A DNA stretch of 64,000 nt, from positions 1 through 64,000 of the forward strand of contig UPXV01000009.1 of assembly GCA_900538465.1 (NCBI GenBank), in the 5' to 3' direction. Position 1 is the stretch's first letter. Each line of letters starts with the position of its first letter. Source of the stretch: an uncultured Erysipelotrichaceae bacterium (GTDB taxonomy: Bacteria > Bacillota_I > Bacilli_A > Erysipelotrichales > Coprobacillaceae). Both the position numbers and the translations under genes were made by a program. The notes beneath the pieces were generated by a model. It worked only from the letters and a program-made list of their open reading frames with translations. It did not search any database and had not been told where the DNA came from. Below are positions 44,991-54,698 of the stretch, piece by piece.

Positions 44991-45937
44991 TCTTCATCCA
45001 CCGCCATTTCTTCTTGAGATTTCTTAGAAAATTTTGCTTTTAATCTTGGCATAACATTCTTTTCCTTAATAATCATAGCAGCAATTAAAACAATTGCATA
45101 TAAAAGCATACGATATTCAGAGAAAGCACGTAAATATTCAGGTAAGATTGTCATAACGATGGCTGCAATGACAGATCCTTTTAAATTCCCTAAGCCACCT
45201 AAAACAACCATTACCAAAATTTCTACTGACTTGTTATAATCAAAAACCTTAGGAATTAAAATTGTAATATAGTGAGCATAAAGTCCACCAGCCAATCCTG
45301 CAAAGAAAGCGGAAATAGTAAAAGCTAAAATTTTATAGTAAGATGTTGGGATTCCTGCCAATTCACTAGCTGTTTCATCTTCACGAATAGAAATGATAGC
45401 ACGTCCGTGACGAGATTTCACAATACAATAAATCACATAAATCGTAATAGCCGCACTCCAAAAAACAGCAGTAAAATCAGTATCAGGTGGAATTCCCATC
45501 AAACCTTTAGCACCATTTGTAATGCCAATGTTCAACATAATGACACGAATAATTTCGTTAAATGCCAAAGTAATAATACAAAGATAATCACCCTTTAAAC
45601 GTAATGTTGGAATACCTATCAAAAGTCCTACCAGTGCCGCAGCAAGTGAACCAATAATCAAACTCAAAACAAAAGGTGTTTGTAAATAAATACTGCTTAA
45701 TGATGCTACATAAGCACCAATAGACATAAACCCAGCATGACCTAAAGTCAATTGTCCTAAATAACCACTGGCTAAATTTAAACTTGTTGCCAAAACAATA
45801 TTAATACAGGCAACAATCAAAATCCCAGACCAATAACTACTAATAATCCCAGAGCTCATTGCAAAAGTCATAGCACCATAAATAAGTATAGCAAGACCAA
45901 ATGAAATGATAAATTGTTTCAATTCTTTCTTTCTCAT
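44987..45937 (-). CDS. livM: branched-chain amino acid ABC transporter permease LivM
   Basis: A permease of 316 aa with eight to nine membrane helices and the family loop GRAIISIREDETASELAGI, followed by VLGGLGNLKGSVIAA. The ATG at 45937 has AGGTGGG 4 bases upstream; the GTG at 45946 sits on the SD itself. The charged C-terminus extends past the last helix. Confidence 0.95.
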   Translation of the reverse strand: MRKKELKQFIISFGLAILIYGAMTFAMSSGIISSYWSGILIVACINIVLATSLNLASGYLGQLTLGHAGFMSIGAYVASLSSIYLQTPFVLSLIIGSLAAALVGLLIGIPTLRLKGDYLCIITLAFNEIIRVIMLNIGITNGAKGLMGIPPDTDFTAVFWSAAITIYVIYCIVKSRHGRAIISIREDETASELAGIPTSYYKILAFTISAFFAGLAGGLYAHYITILIPKVFDYNKSVEILVMVVLGGLGNLKGSVIAAIVMTILPEYLRAFSEYRMLLYAIVLIAAMIIKEKNVMPRLKAKFSKKSQEEMAVDEE

Positions 45938-45946
45938 TTTTCCCAC

Positions 45947-46822
45947 CTACACTTTCTCTCTGACATTATGACCAAACAATCCAGCTGGTTTCACAAGTAA
46001 GATAAATATCAAAATTCCAAAAACCACAGCATCAGAAAAAGTTGAAGAAATATATGAAACTGTAAAAGCTTCAGCAACACCAATAATCAATCCTCCAACC
46101 ATGGCACCCGGAACACTTCCAATACCACCTAATACAGCTGCAATAAATGCTTTAATACCAAGCATTGCTCCTAAATACGGATTGATCAAAGAATAACTTA
46201 ATCCATAAATAATACCTGCAATCGCTCCTAATCCTGAACCAATCGCAAAAGTCATAGAAATGGTCTGATTGACATTGATTCCCATCAATTCAGCAGCACC
46301 CTTATCTTCACTAACAGCTCGCATTGCCTTCCCTAATTTTGTTTTATTAATAAAGAACAACAACAAAACTGTACAAGTTCCTGTCAAAACCAATGACAAT
46401 AAAGAAACATAAGAAATACTTAAACCTCCAAATGACAATTGCCCACTAGGCAAGAAATCTGGAAATGTAATTGCAGCTGAACCAAAAATAATTAAAAATA
46501 AATTTTGTAACAAATAACTTACCCCAATAGCTGTAATCAAGACAGATAAACTACTACTATTTCTTAAAGGCTTATATGCTACCTTTTCTGTAACCACTCC
46601 AAGTATTGCACATCCTAAAATTGATGCAATAATTGCAACAATAACAGGCATACCCAAAACACTAAAAACGACATATGTGAGATAAGCACCAACCATAATA
46701 ATTTCACCATGAGCGAAATTGATCATTTTGGCAATTCCATAAACCATGGTATATCCAATTGCAACTAAGGCATACATTCCACCAGCACTTAGTCCATTAA
46801 TGATTTGTGTCAAAAAATCCAT
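45947..46822 (-). CDS. livH: branched-chain amino acid ABC transporter permease LivH
   Basis: A permease of 291 aa with about eight helices. Family motifs are INGLSAGGMYALVAIGYTMVYG, INFAHGEIIMVGAY, GKAMRAVSEDKGAAELMGINV and AAVLGGIGSVPGAMVGG. GGAGGGG precedes the ATG. A terminator-like hairpin lies between it and livJ. Confidence 0.96.
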   Translation of the reverse strand: MDFLTQIINGLSAGGMYALVAIGYTMVYGIAKMINFAHGEIIMVGAYLTYVVFSVLGMPVIVAIIASILGCAILGVVTEKVAYKPLRNSSSLSVLITAIGVSYLLQNLFLIIFGSAAITFPDFLPSGQLSFGGLSISYVSLLSLVLTGTCTVLLLFFINKTKLGKAMRAVSEDKGAAELMGINVNQTISMTFAIGSGLGAIAGIIYGLSYSLINPYLGAMLGIKAFIAAVLGGIGSVPGAMVGGLIIGVAEAFTVSYISSTFSDAVVFGILIFILLVKPAGLFGHNVREKV

Positions 46823-46841
46823 AATTTTGCCCCTCCTTTTT

Positions 46842-46871
46842 AAAAAAATAAAGGAGACATCCTCCTTTATT
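46842..46871 (-). terminator. internal terminator between livJ and livH
   Basis: AATAAAGGAG/CTCCTTTATT stem with a 5-nt loop, then a T run on the minus strand. As no promoter is evident after it, it may act as a partial terminator that keeps the binding protein more abundant than the membrane subunits. Confidence 0.75.
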
Positions 46872-46879
46872 CTTCTTTA

Positions 46880-48034
46880 TTAATCCAAGTAAGTATAAGC
46901 CCCATCTTTAATTGTTTTGACAACCAAGTCTTTTGTAGGGTTATGTTGTGCATCATATTTAAATGTACCAGTAATACCAGTATAATTTGTTTTTTCTAAT
47001 GCTTCACATACTTTTTCTGGATCAGAACTTCCTGCTGCTTCAACAGCTTTTAATAATACCCAAGTCGCATCATATGCCATAGTTCCAAACATATTTGTTT
47101 CACCATTATATTTAGCTTTATAATTTTTAATATAATTTTGGACACCATCAACACGATCATCAAATGTATTTGTATAATAAGCCCCATTGAAAATTGACTT
47201 ATCTACACCTTTAACACTTAAAACTCCATCCCATCCATCAGTTCCTAAGAAAGTACCTTCAAAATTCTTGTTTTTGAATTGTTTAACCATCTTCGCAATG
47301 ACTTCATAATAATCTGGAATAAAGACAGCATCAGCACCTGAACTCTTTACTTTATCAATATATGTTCCAAAGTCTGCTTGAGTCTTAGGATATTTTTCTT
47401 TTAATACAATTTGTGTTCCATCTTTTTCAGCTTGTTCAATAAATGAATCAGTACATCCAATACTATAATCACTATCACTATTTGTTAAAATAGCAACCTT
47501 TTTCACTTTGATTGTTCCATCTCCAACTTTAGAAGCAATAAATTGTCCACCATGAGAATCATTAGAACATGTTCTAAAGAAATTCGCACGTGTTGTTTTC
47601 TTATCACTCTCTAATGTTACTCCATCACCAGAAGCACTTGAAGAAACAATTGGTGTTTTATTTTTAGCAGATGCATTTCCAACCGCTAAACTTTCTCCTG
47701 TTAATACAGGTCCAACAATACCAACAATTCCTTTACCCACTAAACTGTTATAAGAATTGACAGCTTGTGTTTCATCACCTGCTGAATCCTCTTTAATTAA
47801 TTCCACTTTATATTTAGCATCTTTTGAATTGTTATAATCTGCAATTGCAAGTTCAATAGAATTAGCAACTGGAATACCATAAGTTGAAGTTTCTCCAGTT
47901 AATGGACCAATAAATCCAATCTTAACTGTATCTCCATCTTTTAAAGCTCCTCCAGTGGCGTTTCCTTGACCACCACCACAAGCAACCAACATACTTGCGA
48001 CTGCTACGCTCGACATGACTTTCTTAAAATTCAT
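46880..48034 (-). CDS. livJ: branched-chain amino acid ABC transporter substrate-binding lipoprotein
   Basis: The extracellular receptor of the Liv importer, 384 aa. The signal peptide ends in the lipobox SMLVAC with Cys19 as the lipid-modified residue, followed by a Gly-rich linker. The mature part has the two-lobed periplasmic-binding fold with VKIGFIGPLTGETSTYG, GIVGPVLTGESLAVGN and GTMAYDATWVLLKAVEAAG. AAAGGGGAGAG precedes the ATG. It is the first gene of livJHMGF and has a strong promoter. Confidence 0.95.
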   Translation of the reverse strand: MNFKKVMSSVAVASMLVACGGGQGNATGGALKDGDTVKIGFIGPLTGETSTYGIPVANSIELAIADYNNSKDAKYKVELIKEDSAGDETQAVNSYNSLVGKGIVGIVGPVLTGESLAVGNASAKNKTPIVSSSASGDGVTLESDKKTTRANFFRTCSNDSHGGQFIASKVGDGTIKVKKVAILTNSDSDYSIGCTDSFIEQAEKDGTQIVLKEKYPKTQADFGTYIDKVKSSGADAVFIPDYYEVIAKMVKQFKNKNFEGTFLGTDGWDGVLSVKGVDKSIFNGAYYTNTFDDRVDGVQNYIKNYKAKYNGETNMFGTMAYDATWVLLKAVEAAGSSDPEKVCEALEKTNYTGITGTFKYDAQHNPTKDLVVKTIKDGAYTYLD

Positions 48035-48069
48035 AATTCTCTCCCCTTTTTCTTTTGAATATATTAACC

Positions 48070-48097
48070 ATTATACTTAACATTTCAAACAAGTCAA
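48070..48097 (-). promoter_or_regulatory. promoter of the liv operon
   Basis: Minus strand TTGACT, 16-nt spacer, consensus TATAAT. Upstream (to about 48170) is A/T-tract sequence resembling an UP element. I see no CodY box or riboswitch; the rest of 48098-48243 is AT-rich and without features. Confidence 0.75.
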
Positions 48098-48243
48098 CAA
48101 AAATTTTACAATATTTTTTATTTATTCTAAAAAACAGAAATATTTTTAGATATTAGATAAATATTGAATGATTTTTTTATATCATTGTATTCATTATATG
48201 TGTTCTTTTCAAAAAAAGATCGTTATTAAAATATTGTTTATAC

Positions 48244-48274
48244 AAAAAAACAGAATCGAGATTTCCTCGATTCT
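48244..48274 (-). terminator. terminator of the FtsX-type permease gene
   Basis: AGAATCGAG/CTCGATTCT stem, 5-nt loop, then seven T on the minus strand; it overlaps the stop codon. Confidence 0.85.
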
Positions 48275-51200
48275 ATTCAATACTCTTTAAAGATTCTACC
48301 ATATCAACTTTATTTAATACATGACGCATCGTGAAATTAATTAACATTGTAAACCCTAATGTTATAACAACTGCAATCAGATAACTTGTCCATGAAAGTT
48401 CTCTTACAAACATCGTTAAATCTAACTCTACAGTTCGAATAATAAATTGATGTAATAAGAAACCAAAGACCATTCCCACGAAAGATCCAATAATAGATAA
48501 AATAATATTTTCTCTAAATATATAATCATAGACTTCTTTTCTTCTAAAGCCTAAAACTTTTATTGTCGCAATTTCACTTTTACGTTCTTGAATATTAATA
48601 TTTGTAAGGTTATATAAAACAATAAAATTCAAAGCCCCTGCACAAACAATTAAGATAATAATAACCAAATCAATACTTTGAACTTGATTATCAAATTCTT
48701 CACCAGCAACATTACTATAAGAAAGATTTCCATAATGATGATCTTGCATATAGTTTTCTAAGCTAGTTTTATAAGATTGATCAAGTTTTTTCAAAGTCAT
48801 AAAAGCATGATTGATTGTTAAATCCATTCCTGTCATATTTTCATATAGATTTTGTGACATATAAATATAATTCAAGAAATAATTTTCCATAATTCCTGAG
48901 ATCTTTACATTGTATTTTGTTCCAGCAATCTCCAAATCAACAGTATCATTCACCCCTACATCTAAGAGTTCTGCTGTCTTGGCAGAAATAATCACGCCAT
49001 CATCATCAAGTGCTAATTTTTTATGTGTTTTGACATCTTTAAATGAAACAAAATTTTGAATATTATCCATAGATTGATAAACAACCATTGTTCCATAAAG
49101 ATCTTCTTTATTCTTTAAAATATTGATACTTTGATTAAGAACATATTCAACATTATTCACTTCATCACGTTTTAATAAATTATCTTGATATTTTTTTGCA
49201 TCAGTAACACTGATTTCATCTTCCATACGAACCAATGCATCATATTTTAAAACTTGTTTATACTGACGATCTACAACTTGAGAAACTGAATCTTTGATTC
49301 CAAAGCCTGTAATAATCAATGCTGTACATCCAGCAATCCCAATAATTGACATAAAGAAACGTTTTTTATATCTAAAAATATTTCGCATTGTCACTTTTTG
49401 ATTAAAAGATAAACGTTTCCAAATCAAAGGAATTCTTTCTAAAACAATACGTTTTCCAAGTTTTGGTGCTTTAGGTCGCATTAAGACAGCAGGCATCAAA
49501 TTCAATTCACTTATACAAACAGAAAGCGTTGCAAACAATGTCACAAAAACAGAAATAAAGACAGTTTGCATAGCAATCATCGTTCCCGAAGAAATCAGTG
49601 TTGGTGCATCAACTTGGAATAACATCAATCCATATAAATAATAAATAATTCTTGGGAAGAATTGTGTTCCACCAACAATCCCTAACAAACAAGCAAAGAA
49701 TGTTGCAAAAATAACATACACAATATATTGCTTAATAACATCCCATTTTGAATAACCTAGTGCTCTTAATGTTCCACTTTGACTTCTTTGTTCTTCAACC
49801 ATTCTGGTCATTGTTGTTAGAGAAACAAGTGCTGAAACCAAGAAAAACATCAAAGGGAAAACATTGGCAATGGAAGCAATGGAATCTTTATTAGATTCAA
49901 AATTCACAATTCCAGCATTTTCATGTCTGGTTAATGTATAGAGTTTTCCTTTAGGAATTTGATTCACTTGTGTTTTGGCATCAGAAATTTGTTGATGAGC
50001 TTTATCTAATTTTTCTTTTGCTTGATCTAATTGATGAGATGTTTTTAATTCTTCTAATGTCAATTTATTTTCTTGTTGTTGTATTTCAAGTTTGGCTTTT
50101 TGTAATTGTAAATTGGCTTCATTTAACTGTGAAAAACCATCAACTGCCATAGACGATGAATTTAAAATCTCTGTCATTTTATCCAATGAATCCATAATTT
50201 CTTGAACTTCTGGTGGTGTTTGTGTTAATGGATGATCTTTAGCATTTTCTAATTGTTGTTTTAATGATTCTAAATCTTTCTTTAACTCTTGTGTTGTTTT
50301 TTCTATTGTTTTGACCATTTCTTGTGTTTGTGAAGTGGCTTGGGCTTGGGCTTTTAAATATTCTGTTTCTTTTTGTGCTAAAAGAATTTTTGCATTGGTT
50401 AATTGTATTTTGGCTTCTAAGATTTTTGTATCAAACAGCGTCTTTGAATCCGTATATTTTTGATAACCTTTGTCATATTCTTTTTGAGCATCATCTAATT
50501 TTTCTTTTGCGTCAGCACTTAATGATTCATACACATCACTCATTCTTAAAGATAATGTACTTTTCATTTTGGTATTGACTGTTTCAATATAATCATCATA
50601 TTCTTGACTAAAAAGATTATATGCTTTTGCGCCTTTGACACTCACAGAAACTTGATTATATAAAGTTTTTTCATCACGAAGATCATTCAATGTTTTTGGT
50701 AAAGCTAAAAATGCATTGTTTTCATTTAAGATTTCAATATATCCTGAATTGGTCCCATCACCTAAAGTGTTTGTTCCTCTATCTGTTTTTGCAATATAAC
50801 GAACATCATTGACAATTCCTACGACTTCAAAAGTCTTTTTTCCTTGATCATTGCTGATTTCTATTGAATCTCCCACTTTGGTTCCACTCTTATAGATTTC
50901 TGCATCAATCACACATTCTTTATCTGTTTTTGGAAAACGTCCTTCTTTTAAATCAGGAAGATTAATCATCTTTTGATCAAATTTTTCACTCGTATACACT
51001 TTAACTCCAGATAATTTATTATTCATCATCGTTAAAGCATCAAATTGATACCCATATTCAATCTGATCAATTCCCTTAATATTTTGGATACTTTGAATAT
51101 CATCATCACTAAAACCTAAACTTGCAATATATGTTAAATCTGCAAAATGATGTTTATCCAAATAAGCATCCATTGTTTTCATCATTGTTCCTGGTGTATT

Positions 51201-51326
51201 TCTTAACCCTGCAAAGAAGGCTGCACCGAGAAATACAATTGAGAAAATGGATAAAAATCGAGATTTTGATTTTATAATTGATTTTCTCAAATTCTTCCAG
51301 TAAATAGTCTTTTTTGTTTTTACCAT
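48273..51326 (-). CDS. FtsX/MacB-family ABC transporter permease with long extracellular coiled coil
   Basis: A 1017-aa permease with two FtsX domains. One membrane helix lies near residues 22-41, then a large extracytoplasmic region. This includes a K/Q/E-rich coiled coil at about 255-455 (repeated QL, AK and LEEL patterns). Three helices follow at about 490-620, then a second basic entry (RNIFRYKKRFFMSIIGIAG), a second extracytoplasmic domain, and three C-terminal helices ending LINFTMRHVLNKVDMVESL. Such proteins work as mechanotransmitters or exporters of lipids or peptides, driven by the partner ATPase just upstream, which it overlaps by 7 bases. The substrate is unknown. Confidence 0.9.
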   Translation of the reverse strand: MVKTKKTIYWKNLRKSIIKSKSRFLSIFSIVFLGAAFFAGLRNTPGTMMKTMDAYLDKHHFADLTYIASLGFSDDDIQSIQNIKGIDQIEYGYQFDALTMMNNKLSGVKVYTSEKFDQKMINLPDLKEGRFPKTDKECVIDAEIYKSGTKVGDSIEISNDQGKKTFEVVGIVNDVRYIAKTDRGTNTLGDGTNSGYIEILNENNAFLALPKTLNDLRDEKTLYNQVSVSVKGAKAYNLFSQEYDDYIETVNTKMKSTLSLRMSDVYESLSADAKEKLDDAQKEYDKGYQKYTDSKTLFDTKILEAKIQLTNAKILLAQKETEYLKAQAQATSQTQEMVKTIEKTTQELKKDLESLKQQLENAKDHPLTQTPPEVQEIMDSLDKMTEILNSSSMAVDGFSQLNEANLQLQKAKLEIQQQENKLTLEELKTSHQLDQAKEKLDKAHQQISDAKTQVNQIPKGKLYTLTRHENAGIVNFESNKDSIASIANVFPLMFFLVSALVSLTTMTRMVEEQRSQSGTLRALGYSKWDVIKQYIVYVIFATFFACLLGIVGGTQFFPRIIYYLYGLMLFQVDAPTLISSGTMIAMQTVFISVFVTLFATLSVCISELNLMPAVLMRPKAPKLGKRIVLERIPLIWKRLSFNQKVTMRNIFRYKKRFFMSIIGIAGCTALIITGFGIKDSVSQVVDRQYKQVLKYDALVRMEDEISVTDAKKYQDNLLKRDEVNNVEYVLNQSINILKNKEDLYGTMVVYQSMDNIQNFVSFKDVKTHKKLALDDDGVIISAKTAELLDVGVNDTVDLEIAGTKYNVKISGIMENYFLNYIYMSQNLYENMTGMDLTINHAFMTLKKLDQSYKTSLENYMQDHHYGNLSYSNVAGEEFDNQVQSIDLVIIILIVCAGALNFIVLYNLTNINIQERKSEIATIKVLGFRRKEVYDYIFRENIILSIIGSFVGMVFGFLLHQFIIRTVELDLTMFVRELSWTSYLIAVVITLGFTMLINFTMRHVLNKVDMVESLKSIE

Positions 51327-52024
51327 TCGATTTCCTCGATTGGCTGTGGATATTCATTCAATTCCACACCATAAACTTTCCCATTTCTTAAATGAATAAC
51401 ACGATCTGCCATTGGTGCTAAAGCAGAGTTATGTGTAATGACAATAACTGTCATCTGATAAGTATCACACATTTCACGTAATAAACTTAAAATGGCTTTT
51501 CCAGTTTGGTAATCTAATGCGCCTGTAGGTTCATCACATAAAAGTAATTTTGGATTTTTAGCAATCGCACGAGCAATCGCAACACGTTGTTGTTCTCCTC
51601 CAGAAAGTTGTGCTGGAAAATTAGACAAACGTTCTGCCAAGCCAACTCTTTCCATAACATTTCTTGCATCTAAAGGTTTTTTAGAAATTTGTGTTGCCAA
51701 TTCAACATTTTCTAACGCCGTTAGATTTTGAACAAGATTATAAAATTGGAAAACAAAACCAATATCATTGCGACGATATTCAGTTAATTGTTTTTCATCA
51801 TAAATGGCTACATTTTCTCCATCAACCAAAATAGAACCACTGGTTGGTGAATCCATTCCTCCTAATAAATTTAGAATTGTCGTTTTTCCTGCTCCAGAAG
51901 CCCCCACAATTACAACAAATTCCCCTTTATTCACTTCAAAATCGACACCATCGCTGGCATTGATTGTGATATCTCCCATCGTATAACTTTTAATTATATT
52001 TTTAAATTGTATGAAAGCACACAT
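51320..52024 (-). CDS. ABC transporter ATP-binding protein (MacB/LolD type)
   Basis: A 234-aa ATPase with Walker [40 protein letters not shown], signature [16 protein letters not shown], Walker [13 protein letters not shown] and the H-loop [17 protein letters not shown]. These are the marks of the MacB/LolD/FtsE group that pairs with FtsX-type permeases. The ATG at 52024 follows AAAGGATGG; the ATG at 52036 lies inside that SD. No histidine kinase or regulator is adjacent, unlike bacitracin-type systems. Confidence 0.93.
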   Translation of the reverse strand: MCAFIQFKNIIKSYTMGDITINASDGVDFEVNKGEFVVIVGASGAGKTTILNLLGGMDSPTSGSILVDGENVAIYDEKQLTEYRRNDIGFVFQFYNLVQNLTALENVELATQISKKPLDARNVMERVGLAERLSNFPAQLSGGEQQRVAIARAIAKNPKLLLCDEPTGALDYQTGKAILSLLREMCDTYQMTVIVITHNSALAPMADRVIHLRNGKVYGVELNEYPQPIEEIEW

Positions 52025-52105
52025 TTTTCTTACCATCCTTTGTATTATTTGTTATTATAATTATAGTAACATATTTTTTAACAAAAGAACATATGGAGGT
52101 TAAAT

Positions 52106-52612
52106 ATGAGTCAAATATTAATCATTTCCGATTCACATTATATGCGTAAAGAACAATTATTACAATTTTTTCATCAATTCGATCATATTGATGCTATTAT
52201 TCATTGTGGAGATATTTATTTAGGATTTCAACCCAATGATTTCAAATGTGACATTCCTTTTTATATATGTAGAGGTAATAATGATTTTGGTCATCTTGAT
52301 AATGCATGTTTATTTGAAATTGATGGTTTGAAATTTTATATAACTCACGGTCATATTCAAAATTATGCTTATAATCCTATGAGCTTACAAGAGAACTTAC
52401 CAGAGAGTGTTGATGTGATTTGTTTTGGACATACTCATGTTCCATATCTTCATCAAGATAATCATATCACAATTATCAACCCAGGTAGTCTTGCATTAGG
52501 AAGAACTTATCCTCGTCATAACACTTATGTCCTCTTTGATACAACAAGCAAGGATGTCCACTTCTATGACATAAAAACAAATGAAGAGATAAAAATAAAG
52601 AGTGAAGATTGA
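52106..52612 (+). CDS. YfcE/MJ0936-type metallophosphoesterase
   Basis: A 168-aa phosphodiesterase of the YfcE family. Metal motifs: ISDSHYMRKE (D-x-H), IHCGDIYLG (GD), CRGNNDF (GNND), THGH and CFGHTHVPY (GHTH), then NPGSLALGR. GGAGG precedes the ATG. In other Firmicutes a similar gene often follows rdgB; here it stands alone. The natural substrate is unknown. Confidence 0.92.
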   Translation: MSQILIISDSHYMRKEQLLQFFHQFDHIDAIIHCGDIYLGFQPNDFKCDIPFYICRGNNDFGHLDNACLFEIDGLKFYITHGHIQNYAYNPMSLQENLPESVDVICFGHTHVPYLHQDNHITIINPGSLALGRTYPRHNTYVLFDTTSKDVHFYDIKTNEEIKIKSED

Positions 52613-52628
52613 AGTCTTCACTCTTTAT
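52595..52628. terminator. bidirectional terminator between the phosphoesterase gene and ktrA
   Basis: A 14-bp perfect stem, ATAAAGAGTGAAGA with TCTTCACTCTTTAT, with a 6-nt loop. Both stop codons are inside. Confidence 0.9.
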
Positions 52629-53293
52629 GCTTCTACAAGATAATCAAATTTTTCAATTTTTTCTGTTTCTGAAATCATTAAGAAATGATCGTTCATTTTA
52701 ACCATATATTGAGGATCAACAGATAAATCCAATTTATGTGTTTCTTCATTACGGATTCCTAAGATATTGATTCCATAATTTTTTCTTAGATTCAATGCTG
52801 TTAAAGTATGCCCTACCCAAGCTTGAGGAACTTTCATTTCAACAACGCTATAATTTTCATCAAGTTCAATTAAATCTGTAATATTTTTACGAAGTAAAGA
52901 ACGAGCAACTCTTTCACCCATTTCTTTTTCTGGTCGACAAACACGATCAGCACCAATCTTTTCTAAGACAACTTTAAAGCGTTTATTTTTTGCTTTGGCA
53001 ATAATATAAGGGACCCCAATTTCTTTAAGATTCAAGACACCTAATAAGCTTTCCTCTAAATGATTACCAATGGCTACAATTCCAACATCAAATTCTTCAA
53101 CTCCTAAGTCAATTAAGAATTGTTGATCTGTAATATCACCAATCACAGCTTTTGTGGCAAATTCTGAAACTCTTTGTACACATTCAGGATCTTTATCAAT
53201 TGCCAGCACCTCACAGCCAAATTGAGATAATGTTTTGGTAATTGTTGAACCAAAAACACCTAATCCTAAAACAACATATTGTCTATTCTTCAT
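52625..53293 (-). CDS. ktrA: potassium uptake regulatory protein KtrA/TrkA
   Basis: A 222-aa cytoplasmic gating subunit with an N-terminal RCK_N Rossmann domain (VVLGLGVFGSTITKTL, EVLAIDKDPE, GDITD) that binds ATP/NADH and a C-terminal RCK_C domain (from about 135). RCK_C domains of several Firmicute KtrA proteins bind c-di-AMP, and a c-di-AMP receptor gene (pstA) is elsewhere in this window. It follows ktrB by 4 bases, with AGGTT as a weak site. Confidence 0.94.
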   Translation of the reverse strand: MKNRQYVVLGLGVFGSTITKTLSQFGCEVLAIDKDPECVQRVSEFATKAVIGDITDQQFLIDLGVEEFDVGIVAIGNHLEESLLGVLNLKEIGVPYIIAKAKNKRFKVVLEKIGADRVCRPEKEMGERVARSLLRKNITDLIELDENYSVVEMKVPQAWVGHTLTALNLRKNYGINILGIRNEETHKLDLSVDPQYMVKMNDHFLMISETEKIEKFDYLVEA

Positions 53294-53297
53294 AAAC

Positions 53298-54698
53298 CTA
53301 ACCTATCAAGACATCAGATTGAGGATATACGATGTCTTTTCCTTTCGTTTGACTATATTTTTTTGCAAAGACAAGTACCATTGTAATTGGTCCAATACGG
53401 CCAATGTACATCAACATAATAATGACAACTTTTCCGACACTTGTCAAGAGTGGTGTCACTCCTGCAGTTAATCCAACAGTGGCGAATGCTGAGAAAACTT
53501 CAAAAACCAAATCAATAAATGACATATTTTCACTAATCGCAAGACATATCAAGCCACCAATACAAATAAAGAAACTAATCAAAGCAATTGTTAAAGAACG
53601 TTTAACCACTTGCTCACTAATAGAACGTTTCATGACATGAATACGATCACTCCCTTTAACAAGAGATAAGATATATAAAATCATAATCGCAAATGTGACT
53701 GTCTTAATCCCTCCAGCTGTACCAGCAGGAGAACCACCAATAAACATAAACATGGACATAATGAGTTTTGTAGAGTCATGCAATGCACCAATATCAACAG
53801 TTGCAAATCCAGCCGTTCTTAATGTTGTTGATTGGAAGAAACTTGCCAAAACTTTATCAGGCCAATTTAAATGACCAATTGTACTTGCATTATCAAATTC
53901 TAATGCCAAAATCAAAATTGTTCCAACAACCAATAAAAACGTTGTCACAATCAAAACAATTTTTGTATGTAATGATAAAGAAGCAATAAATCTTCTTAAT
54001 TTAAAGACTTTAAAGTTTTCTTTATATTTTTGCCATGATGTACGAATATCAACCCATACAACGAAACCAAGTCCACCAGCAATAATTAATCCAGCCACAA
54101 CCAGATTAACCAAAACATTCGTTTGATATCCAATTAATGAGTTCGCACCTAAAATATCAAAACCAGCATTACAAAAAGCGGAAATAGAATGAAATAATGA
54201 ATAATAAATTCCTTTGCCCACTCCAAATTGAGGAATAAAGACAAAACTTAATAAAATAGCTCCCATCAATTCAAAAAAGGCAGTATATTTAATAACTCTT
54301 TTGATATAAATTCCCATAGCTCTCATTGAACTTTGATTCAATGCTTCTTGCATAACAATTTTATTGGTATATGATAACTTCTTTTTCAAGGCAACTAACA
54401 TCATATTTAAAAGAGTTAAAAAACCAAGCCCTCCAATTTGAATCAATGCCAAAATAACCAATTGACCAAAAACAGTATATTGATCTGCAACAACAATAGG
54501 AACAAGTCCTGTCACACAAGTTGCAGAAGTTGCTATAAATAAATGATCCAAATAAGGAATCCCTTTTCCTTGATTAGCTATAGAAAGTGTTAACAAATAT
54601 GAACCAATTAAAATAACCATAAAAAAACTAAATGCAATTCTTCGTGTAGGAGAAAAAGATTTTTTCCTTTTATCCTTATGAAAATCAACAGCTTCCAT
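53298..54698 (-). CDS. ktrB: potassium uptake transmembrane protein KtrB/TrkH
   Basis: A 466-aa cation channel subunit with four pore repeats. Filter-like turns are visible: ATCVTGLVP, FCNAGFDILG, RTAGFATVD and ATVGLTAGVTP, each followed by a long helix. A gating loop lies in the third repeat (GGSPAGTAGGIKTVT). GGGAGG precedes the ATG inside the end of the COG2509 gene (14-bp overlap). Transport is K+ (possibly Na+-coupled), with KtrA as regulator. Confidence 0.94.
   Translation of the reverse strand: MEAVDFHKDKRKKSFSPTRRIAFSFFMVILIGSYLLTLSIANQGKGIPYLDHLFIATSATCVTGLVPIVVADQYTVFGQLVILALIQIGGLGFLTLLNMMLVALKKKLSYTNKIVMQEALNQSSMRAMGIYIKRVIKYTAFFELMGAILLSFVFIPQFGVGKGIYYSLFHSISAFCNAGFDILGANSLIGYQTNVLVNLVVAGLIIAGGLGFVVWVDIRTSWQKYKENFKVFKLRRFIASLSLHTKIVLIVTTFLLVVGTILILALEFDNASTIGHLNWPDKVLASFFQSTTLRTAGFATVDIGALHDSTKLIMSMFMFIGGSPAGTAGGIKTVTFAIMILYILSLVKGSDRIHVMKRSISEQVVKRSLTIALISFFICIGGLICLAISENMSFIDLVFEVFSAFATVGLTAGVTPLLTSVGKVVIIMLMYIGRIGPITMVLVFAKKYSQTKGKDIVYPQSDVLIG

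Noticed and set aside
43512..48034. A specialised amide or urea ABC importer rather than Liv
   Set aside because: All five subunits match the Liv type and no urease or amidase genes are adjacent, so the general branched-chain label is kept.
48098..48243. T-box, CodY box or riboswitch before the liv operon
   Set aside because: AT-rich sequence without conserved helices, without AATTTTCWGAAAATT and without a T-box core that I can see.
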